Position numbers and translations under genes: made by a program. Shown here piece by piece: positions 47,963-53,129 of a DNA stretch of 54,810 nt. The stretch comes from a virus. The DNA lies in the IMG/VR virus record IMGVR_UViG_3300045119_000359, positions 1 through 54,810 of that record. One strand, 5' to 3'. The notes beneath the pieces are model-generated. The model did not search any database, was not told where the DNA came from, and saw only the letters and a program-made list of their open reading frames with translations. Numbering within the stretch: position 1 is the stretch's first letter; each line of letters opens with the position of its first letter.

Positions 47963-47986
47963 CAATACGAACCAGCTTCGTATCTT
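47959..47986 (+). promoter_or_regulatory. Early promoter with operator site b
   Basis: TTGACA (47959-47964) and TATCTT (47981-47986) with a 16-base spacer. The palindrome is the best of the family: ATACGAA and TTCGTAT, 7-bp perfect arms at 47965-47983. ATG 47994 lies seven bases after the -10, so the transcript is predicted to start at or within a base of the start codon. Confidence 0.75.
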
Positions 47987-47993
47987 AGCAGCG

Positions 47994-48545
47994 ATGAACG
48001 ATAAAAGCATAACTATCACCGAAGCGTTGGCCGAAATTAAGACTATCGGCAAGCGCGTTGAAACCAAACAGTCTCAGCTACAGGCTTACCTGTACCGTGA
48101 TTCCCGAATGAGAGACCCGATGGAGAAGGAAGGCGGAAGCGCGGAGTACATCAAGCGCGAGCGACAGGCCGTGACCGACCTGCAAAAGCGCGTGGTCGAA
48201 CTGCGGCTGGCCATCCAGAAATCCAACATGGCCACTAAGCTGGCCATGAACGGCACTGAAATGACCGTTTACGAGTGGCTGATCTGGCGGCGTGAAGTCG
48301 CCCCGGGCATCCAGAACCACCTGATGCAGCTATGGTCTGGCTTGCAGACCGCCCGTCGCTCCGCTCAACAGCGCGGCGTGAACGTGGTCGCTGCGGCGGC
48401 TGCTGTGCAGGGAAGTAACGACGTCCAGGAGCTGATCGTGAACGTCAACGAGCAGGAGCTGGCCGAGCAGCGCGAGAACATCGAGAAGATGCTCGGTGAT
48501 CTGGACGGTCGCCTGTCCCTGATTAACGCCACCACCACAATCTAA
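47994..48545 (+). CDS. Helical hypothetical protein (183 aa)
   Basis: A 183-residue, largely helical protein starting MNDKSITITEALAEIKTIGK. It contains paired coiled-coil stretches (ERQAVTDLQKRVVELRLAIQ, NEQELAEQRENIEKMLGDLD) separated by an Ala-rich hinge (NVVAAAAAVQG). The opening 'ITITEALAEIKT(I/L)' is recurrent in phage early proteins and recalls DIP1984-like proteins. Function unknown. Confidence 0.7.
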   Translation: MNDKSITITEALAEIKTIGKRVETKQSQLQAYLYRDSRMRDPMEKEGGSAEYIKRERQAVTDLQKRVVELRLAIQKSNMATKLAMNGTEMTVYEWLIWRREVAPGIQNHLMQLWSGLQTARRSAQQRGVNVVAAAAAVQGSNDVQELIVNVNEQELAEQRENIEKMLGDLDGRLSLINATTTI

Positions 48546-48704
48546 CAACAATTTGCCTTCGATAGCGAAACAAAAGGAAACGCATACAACAAAGCAAGGA
48601 TTCGTCCTTTAAGACGACCCACCCTGCAATGGTGTTGAAACCAAAAAACCACTCAAAGCTTAAAGCGTGAAAGGTCAGAAGCTGAAACTAATCAACGCTC
48701 ACCG

Positions 48705-48839
48705 ATGAAACTACAAAAGCTGGATAAAATCCGTGGTAACAACCCTCCCGAGCGGAGACGTTCGGAAACGCGCCGTGTGTGGCGCACTTTTGGGTTCATG
48801 GCTGCGATTTGGAGGCAACCCTTTTTAACAAAACTATGA
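48705..48839 (+). CDS. Small basic protein (44 aa)
   Basis: ATG 48705 opens 44 codons rich in Arg (NNPPERRRSETRRVWRTFGF) and ends in an ATGA overlap with the next gene, its main support. The preceding 48546-48704 holds no gene that I can see. A 5-bp hairpin GCGCC/GGCGC (48770-48785) lies inside. It may be a leader peptide. Confidence 0.4.
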   Translation: MKLQKLDKIRGNNPPERRRSETRRVWRTFGFMAAIWRQPFLTKL

Positions 48840-49048
48840 GAACCAAATACCAACTATGGAAAGTAAGTAACGGCTGGCTGCTTGTGCCGGAAGGCAAGGA
48901 TGGCCAGATCGTTTCTGCCGACGCGCCACAGTGCGTCGTGTTCAGAACACTGAAAGAATTTGCGGATTACAAACCCAAGAGGGAACGCAAAAGCAGAGCG
49001 GCGGTCAAAACACCGTCACCAGAAGAACCCCAACACACGAAAGACTAA
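48836..49048 (+). CDS. Small hypothetical protein (70 aa)
   Basis: A 70-residue protein, MRTKYQLWKVSNGWLLVPEG then CVVFRTLKEFADYKPKRERK, with a short beta N-terminal half and a basic disordered end. This 'W-x-V-x-N-GW-x-L-x-P' pattern is common among small phage proteins of unknown role encoded near ssDNA-binding genes. The start is fixed by ATGA overlap. Confidence 0.7.
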   Translation: MRTKYQLWKVSNGWLLVPEGKDGQIVSADAPQCVVFRTLKEFADYKPKRERKSRAAVKTPSPEEPQHTKD

Positions 49049-49053
49049 ACACA

Positions 49054-49320
49054 ATGCCAATCTCAATTAACGTCAATATCGAAAAAGTAGATAAGGAACG
49101 TTTCTTCAAAGGGAAGAAAGGCCGCTACATGGACTTGGTGCTTTTTGAAACCCCGGACTCCGAGTACGGAGACTACATGGTCAAACAGCGCGGAGACAAA
49201 GGCGAGAAGATGCCGATTCTTGGGAATGGCAAGTACTTCAAGCCGAAAGATGGAACGGCAGGAGCAAAGAAAGGAAAACCTGATGAATCCGAATCCGGCA
49301 GCGGCGGAGACCCTTGGTAA
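49054..49320 (+). CDS. Conserved early phage protein (88 aa)
   Basis: Starts MPISINVNIEKVDKERFFKG at ATG 49054, five bases after the previous stop. The centre reads YMDLVLFETPDSEYGDYMVK, then KMPILGNGKYF and a Gly/Ser/Asp-rich end. I recognise this as a frequent phage protein located with recombination or replication genes; the acidic disordered tail recalls ssDNA-binding proteins, but an OB fold is not evident. Confidence 0.7.
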   Translation: MPISINVNIEKVDKERFFKGKKGRYMDLVLFETPDSEYGDYMVKQRGDKGEKMPILGNGKYFKPKDGTAGAKKGKPDESESGSGGDPW

Positions 49321-49543
49321 CATAACACCCTGCCCTTACTGCGGCTGTCCTGACGAGTTTGACCACACCGAGGAATGCCCTGTGCTTCCCGAAGTGGTGG
49401 CATTGCAGCGGCGGGTTAAGGCTTTGGAACAAAATCAGGCCATACTGACCACGGCACTACAGGGCACTGTTACCCAATGCATGGAGCTGGCCAAGCTGAT
49501 AGCTGATATTGGCCGAGTCATGCAGGGACTTAAACCCGCATGA
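49283..49543 (+). CDS. Zinc-knuckle coiled-coil protein (86 aa)
   Basis: ATG 49283 follows GAAAGGA by seven bases, so I prefer it to in-frame starts at 49145 and 49250. Residues about 13-28 have CPYCGCPDEFDHTEECP, a Cys/His knuckle. The rest is a coiled coil (LPEVVALQRRVKALEQNQAI). It overlaps the previous gene by 38 bases. Function unknown. Confidence 0.65.
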   Translation: MNPNPAAAETLGNITPCPYCGCPDEFDHTEECPVLPEVVALQRRVKALEQNQAILTTALQGTVTQCMELAKLIADIGRVMQGLKPA

Positions 49544-49722
49544 AATACCGACTGCTAAAATCCACCAAAGCCAGCGGATTCGTCCTTTGGGTAGTCCAGA
49601 AAAAAGTCTTGTGGTGGTGGGATTACGTCGATTCCTACATGGACGAACAGAAGGCGTTGCTTGTCTTGGACAAACTCCGTGAAGGAACACCCGAAGAAAC
49701 CAGAGAAGTAATCAACGCATGA
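49540..49722 (+). CDS. Small hypothetical protein (60 aa)
   Basis: A 60-residue protein, MKYRLLKSTKASGFVLWVVQ followed by the aromatic VLWWWDYVDSYMDE. Linked to both neighbours by ATGA overlaps. The type is common in phage early operons as a single small beta-hairpin/helix unit; role unknown. Confidence 0.7.
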   Translation: MKYRLLKSTKASGFVLWVVQKKVLWWWDYVDSYMDEQKALLVLDKLREGTPEETREVINA

Positions 49723-50141
49723 AACTAACAGGCAACTATAAACACGGCCATGGTCGCGGGAGTCGAGCCTATTACTGCTGGCGTAACATGCTCAATCGCT
49801 GCCAGAATCCCAAGGTTAAATCCTTCAAGGATTACGGAGCGAAGGGCATCACGGTTTGTAGCCGGTGGTGGGACTTCAGGAATTTCCTTGCTGACATGGG
49901 GGAACCACCCCCGGGCATGACCATTGATCGCATCGAGAATCACAAGGGCTACTTCAAAGGAAATTGCCGTTGGGCTACCAGACTTCAACAACTTCAAAAC
50001 AAATCCAATAAAATCACCTTCCGTGGCAGGACGCAGACTCTCAGAGCGTGGGCAAAGGAATTAGGGATAAAGGAAACCACGATCTGGATGCGCTTGAATG
50101 CCTACGGTTGGCCAATAGAAAGGGCTTTCCAGTGCGCTTAA
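49719..50141 (+). CDS. HNH/AP2-type homing endonuclease (140 aa)
   Basis: A 140-residue protein with the hallmark pattern of phage HNH-AP2 endonucleases: WRNMLNRCQNPKVKSFKDYG, GITVCSRWW, F..FLADMG, TIDRIENHKGYFKGNCRWAT and LQQLQNKSNKI, then a C-terminal helix-turn-helix-like AP2 extension (RAWAKELGIKETTIWMRLNA). It lies immediately before, and overlapping by ten bases, the PD-(D/E)XK nuclease gene, as expected of a mobile free-standing endonuclease. Confidence 0.9.
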   Translation: MKLTGNYKHGHGRGSRAYYCWRNMLNRCQNPKVKSFKDYGAKGITVCSRWWDFRNFLADMGEPPPGMTIDRIENHKGYFKGNCRWATRLQQLQNKSNKITFRGRTQTLRAWAKELGIKETTIWMRLNAYGWPIERAFQCA

Positions 50142-51064
50142 CAAACCGATTCAACCTGCCGGAACCCTTTGTTGCTGCTGTCAGCAGTGACGACTACGAG
50201 CGCGGCGGTGCCGAATACACGGCCACCGAGCTGATTAAGCCGAGCCGCATTGTAGCCTACTCCCGTAAATACGACGACATTATGACAGAGGATGCCTCTG
50301 AGCGCGTGTGGCGTTTCCAAGGCCAGACCAAACATGTTGTTCTTGAGCGCATCGCCAAGACCAACCCTGTCCGTTACCTGGTGGAGCAACGCTTTGAAAC
50401 CACCATGCCCGGGACTGGCGCGAAGATCAGCGGCAAGATCGACCTGTTCGACAAGCAGATGGACTGCCGCACCCTTTACGACTGGAAGGAAACCTCTGTA
50501 TGGAAATTTATGATGGGCGACACCGAGGAATGGGAGCAACAGGCCAACATCAACCTTTATCTAATGCGGGTAAACGGCTTCAATGTCGAGAAACTTATCA
50601 ACATCGCAATCCTAAAAGACTGGAAAGCGCGTGAAGCGCGTTTCAGCCGAAAGCCTGACTATCCAAAGTGTGCGGTTCATGTCATGCCGCTTCCTATGTG
50701 GAGTATCGGACAGGCTCAGGATTACATCAACAAGCGGGTGGAGAAACACCGCGCAGAGGCGGCTAACCCTCCGGTGTGCAACAAAAAGGAACGCTGGCAG
50801 CGGGACGCAAGTTTCGCTGTCATGCGCACCGACCGGAAGAGGGCCATCAAGCTGTGCATGAGCCGCGATCAGGCCGAGGCTGTCATGATGCATGGAATGA
50901 AGATAGCTCCCCCGGGGGACTCCAAGAAATTTTACATCGAGGAACGCGCAGCCGAGCCTGTTCGCTGTCTCGATTTCTGTGCAGTGCAGCTACAATGCGA
51001 CTTTGGCGTGGATGCCGAAACGAAATGGAAGGCCAAGCATGCGACGACTGAAACTGAGAGTTAA
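50132..51064 (+). CDS. PD-(D/E)XK nuclease, Cas4/RecB-like (310 aa)
   Basis: I start at GTG 50132 (RLTNRFNLPEPFVAAV), which has AAAGGG eight bases upstream; the longer frame from 50048 runs through the HNH gene. Catalytic motifs are GKID (101-104) and DWKET (117-121), giving the D...D-x-K site, then EQQANINLYL (Q-x-x-x-Y-like). The C-terminus has CLDFCAVQLQCDF, a Cys group like the iron-sulfur end of Cas4-type exonucleases, but the first Cys of a full cluster is not certain. It probably resects DNA for recombination or replication. Confidence 0.8.
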   Translation: MRLTNRFNLPEPFVAAVSSDDYERGGAEYTATELIKPSRIVAYSRKYDDIMTEDASERVWRFQGQTKHVVLERIAKTNPVRYLVEQRFETTMPGTGAKISGKIDLFDKQMDCRTLYDWKETSVWKFMMGDTEEWEQQANINLYLMRVNGFNVEKLINIAILKDWKAREARFSRKPDYPKCAVHVMPLPMWSIGQAQDYINKRVEKHRAEAANPPVCNKKERWQRDASFAVMRTDRKRAIKLCMSRDQAEAVMMHGMKIAPPGDSKKFYIEERAAEPVRCLDFCAVQLQCDFGVDAETKWKAKHATTETES

Positions 51065-51161
51065 ACTCCTGTGGCATTGCCTGATTCACTTGCACAGGCC
51101 AGCCTACGATAGCACCCATCCCGATAGCTCGTTCTGTTGGGACTGCGATTACATGCCATGA
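51039..51161 (+). CDS. Small Cys-containing protein (40 aa)
   Basis: ATG 51039 begins inside the nuclease 3' end and stops in an ATGA overlap with the next gene. The 40 residues are basic, then FCWDCDYMP with a CxxC pair. The overlaps support it; the short length keeps confidence moderate. Confidence 0.45.
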   Translation: MRRLKLRVKLLWHCLIHLHRPAYDSTHPDSSFCWDCDYMP

Positions 51162-51697
51162 ACACACACACAGCATATTCAGGAAAGCGAGACCCGATCA
51201 ACTGTCCGGCCAATCAACCAGACCCGAGGAAGTCACTACAAAGATTAAAAAGTGCGGTTGGGTCATGCACCTGCCTAACAAAAACACCCGAAGTGAAGTT
51301 TCATTCACCGGACTGCCAATACCGCAAGATAATGGAGCAGCCAGCTACGGACAAGCAGTGGACGCCTGTTTATGGCAGCATTGATTGTGGGAATGGTAAG
51401 CCGTTTTTGTCTTGCGGCACCTACGATAACGCAAAATCAATATGTGACGCTCACAACGCAGAGCGGGACGCGCACAGGACTGTTCGGCATGAATATCAGC
51501 ACGTTCTTGTGTTTACGCGCCAGCAACTCGCCGCCGAGCAGGAGAAGGTGAAGAACCTTCACAGGATTCTCGGAAAGAAACGCACCGAGATAAGGGACTT
51601 GAAAGAGCAGCTTGCTACCGTCAGGGAGCTACGGGAAGACGATCTGAGAACAATTATGCAGCTTCGTGAACGAGTGGAGCAGCCGGAGGAAAAATGA
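51158..51697 (+). CDS. Hypothetical coiled-coil protein with Cys motifs (179 aa)
   Basis: A 179-residue protein. The first half carries scattered Cys (SAVGSCTCLTKTPEVKFHSP, SIDCGNGKPFLSCGTYDNA); the second half is a long coiled coil (LAAEQEKVKNLHRILGKKRT, REDDLRTIMQLRERV). The start is fixed by ATGA overlap. Unknown function. Confidence 0.65.
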   Translation: MNTHTAYSGKRDPINCPANQPDPRKSLQRLKSAVGSCTCLTKTPEVKFHSPDCQYRKIMEQPATDKQWTPVYGSIDCGNGKPFLSCGTYDNAKSICDAHNAERDAHRTVRHEYQHVLVFTRQQLAAEQEKVKNLHRILGKKRTEIRDLKEQLATVRELREDDLRTIMQLRERVEQPEEK

Positions 51698-51894
51698 TCG
51701 ACCCAAAGGAAGTGAAAGGATTACAGTGTCACTGGAAAGCGGGAGACAAAATAAAAGTCCCGGGGATTGAAGGTTATGCGACCATTCTCAGGGTTACCGA
51801 CAGCTCATTGATCGACGTTCTGTATTACGACAGGGTTCTCACAGATCAGGAAAAGCGGTGCATGGAACAGTATCTCAGGGAGAAAATGAAATGA
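51694..51894 (+). CDS. Small protein with LamG-terminus-like helix (66 aa)
   Basis: A 66-residue protein; the first half (CHWKAGDKIKVPGIEGYATI) looks like an SH3-like barrel piece, the second (DVLYYDRVLTDQEKRCMEQY) resembles the last strand and helix of LamG-like domains such as those in the fibre at 28527-30158. Linked to neighbours by ATGA. Function unknown. Confidence 0.6.
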   Translation: MIDPKEVKGLQCHWKAGDKIKVPGIEGYATILRVTDSSLIDVLYYDRVLTDQEKRCMEQYLREKMK

Positions 51895-52244
51895 TCGAAG
51901 ACGAAGAAATAAGAGACATCGAAAAAAAAATGCAGGAGTGCATCGCCCGCATGAAAACGCTCGCTCCACTGGTGGGTGTGGCGAGGCAGGTCAAGGAATT
52001 TAGCGGTGACCAGCGCAAGAACGCTCTGGCTGCCGAGCAGATCAAATACATCACTCGCGGGGAATCGGTGGCCGCATCAGAAACGCTGGCACGTTCCAAT
52101 CCCGCCTACCTTGAAGTCTTCAAGTCATTGGAAAAGAACTATGCCGATGCCTGTGGCACCATTGCCGAGTGGGAATCTACCTTTGCCCGTTATGAGGCTT
52201 GCCGTAGCATGCTGGCCATGGCGAGGGAAACTCTCGGGCTATGA
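51891..52244 (+). CDS. Helical hypothetical protein (117 aa)
   Basis: Starts MIEDEEIRDIEKKMQECIAR at ATG 51891 (ATGA overlap). It is helical throughout, with ARQVKEFSGDQRKNALAAEQ and a C-terminal Ala/Met-rich helix. Its style suggests a small oligomeric protein; no family is recognised. Confidence 0.65.
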   Translation: MIEDEEIRDIEKKMQECIARMKTLAPLVGVARQVKEFSGDQRKNALAAEQIKYITRGESVAASETLARSNPAYLEVFKSLEKNYADACGTIAEWESTFARYEACRSMLAMARETLGL

Positions 52245-52384
52245 GTGATGCGTGGGCAACCGTCGGAGCATTTTTCAACGGGCTGGCGAAGTCCCGGTTC
52301 ATCCGGTGGACAGGCCGCACCACTAAAAGCGAGCGTGTTGATCGCCACACCGGGATGAACCGGATCTGGTTGAAGATCAAATGA
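52241..52384 (+). CDS. Small basic protein (47 aa)
   Basis: ATG 52241 overlaps the previous stop by ATGA, and TGA 52384 closes the frame four bases before the next -35 box. The 47 residues include AFFNGLAKSRFIRWTGRTTK and many Arg/Lys. Possibly nucleic-acid binding; no family is recognised. Confidence 0.55.
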   Translation: MSDAWATVGAFFNGLAKSRFIRWTGRTTKSERVDRHTGMNRIWLKIK

Positions 52385-52388
52385 CCGC

Positions 52389-52417
52389 TTGACAACCCCG
52401 GAGTTGCGTCGCTTAAT
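52389..52417 (+). promoter_or_regulatory. Early promoter without operator
   Basis: TTGACA (52389-52394) and CTTAAT (52412-52417) with a 17-base spacer. ATG 52426 lies eight bases after the -10. It belongs to the same leaderless-type promoter class, but its spacer lacks the 17-bp palindrome, so it may be constitutive. Confidence 0.65.
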
Positions 52418-52425
52418 CAGAGGCG

Positions 52426-52617
52426 ATGAAAACTACATCGCAGAAAAACGCCTTCGGCGGTGGCTACGGAATCAATCGCGGCCTCAAGGGTAGCTCCCAT
52501 CTGACCACTGCACTTCCTCCGCATGCCAACGTGCGGGTTTCCCCGGGTCTCCACAAGATAACTCCCGGCAGTCCCAAATCCGGCCATGCCAGAGTCACGG
52601 CCAAGCGCAACGCCTGA
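52426..52617 (+). CDS. Small Gly/Ser/His protein (63 aa)
   Basis: A 63-residue basic protein, KNAFGGGYGINRGLKGSSHL then NVRVSPGLHKITPGSPKSGH. No Cys, membrane segment or signal. It is the first gene of a short unit with two very small basic partners and a terminator. No family is recognised. Confidence 0.6.
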   Translation: MKTTSQKNAFGGGYGINRGLKGSSHLTTALPPHANVRVSPGLHKITPGSPKSGHARVTAKRNA

Positions 52618-52670
52618 TGGCCAAGAAAAAGAAAAAGAGGAAGGGCGGTAAACCGCCCATGCCCTACTGA
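52617..52670 (+). CDS. Lys-rich 17-residue peptide
   Basis: ATG 52617 shares a base with the previous stop (TGATG) and encodes MAKKKKKRKGGKPPMPY, ending one base before the next ATG. Very short, but the overlap and the Lys-rich composition, seen in other phage micro-ORFs beside DUF6496-type genes, make translation plausible. Confidence 0.4.
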   Translation: MAKKKKKRKGGKPPMPY

Positions 52671-52671
52671 C

Positions 52672-52833
52672 ATGCCGCTCAAACAAGGGAAATCCGAGAA
52701 GGTGGTGGGTGAGAACATCCGTGAGTTTCATTCCGGAAAAACGTATCAGCGCACGTTGAAGAAATTCGGTCGCAGCGCAGCCAACAAGCAAGCCATCGCA
52801 GTGGCTTTGTCGATTCGGCGCAAGGGTAGATAA
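52672..52833 (+). CDS. DUF6496-like small phage protein (53 aa)
   Basis: A 53-residue basic protein, MPLKQGKSEKVVGENIREFH then SGK and AANKQAIAVALSIRRKGR. This follows the familiar small phage protein pattern 'MPLKKGxSxKxIxxNIxxxxxSG....KQAxAIALxxxR' (DUF6496-type). Its role is unknown. It ends five bases before a strong terminator. Confidence 0.8.
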   Translation: MPLKQGKSEKVVGENIREFHSGKTYQRTLKKFGRSAANKQAIAVALSIRRKGR

Positions 52834-52837
52834 GAAA

Positions 52838-52880
52838 GCGGCGCAGGCACACCGATGAGCCTACGCCGCCATTTCTTCTC
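52838..52880 (+). terminator. Intrinsic terminator of the early block
   Basis: GCGGCG-c-AGGC (52838-52848) pairs with GCCT-a-CGCCGC (52859-52869): a 6-bp and a 4-bp stem with one mismatch and a 10-base loop, followed by a pyrimidine-rich CATTTCTTCTC. It closes the plus-strand early region. Confidence 0.75.
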
Positions 52881-52920
52881 ACTTCAACCTCGTTGTCCGG
52901 AAGCTAAAATCAAAATTTTC

Positions 52921-53105
52921 TGCCGCAAGCATCTTTTTTCTTGCGCACCATCCGCGCAGTGGCGAAGATGCGATTCATGCGAGTAGGAATTCACCAGTCT
53001 CCCAGTGGGTGCTCTGTGTGTATCTTCGGCATCACGCTGAAACTACTCGCAAAGCACGGAGCATCCACTGGGGGGCTGGCCAATGTCGTCTGACCAGCAG
53101 CGGCA
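52921..53105 (+). ncRNA. Structured leader upstream of the primase/helicase gene
   Basis: The 250 bases between the terminator and ATG 53130 hold no gene but several complementary segments: TGCCGC (52921-52926) with GCGGCA (53100-53105); CGCAAG/CTTGCG (52924-52945); CGAAGAT (52963) with ATCTTCG (53022); GCGAGTAG (52979) with CTACTCGC (53043); and a 21-base arm at 52994-53014 with 53059-53079 (18 of 21 pairs). The last three interleave, implying pseudoknots. GGGAGGG (53117-53123) is the ribosome site for 53130. It may be a regulatory RNA, an origin structure, or a separate small RNA. Confidence 0.5.
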
Positions 53106-53129
53106 AACACTTCACCGGGAGGGTTGCCT

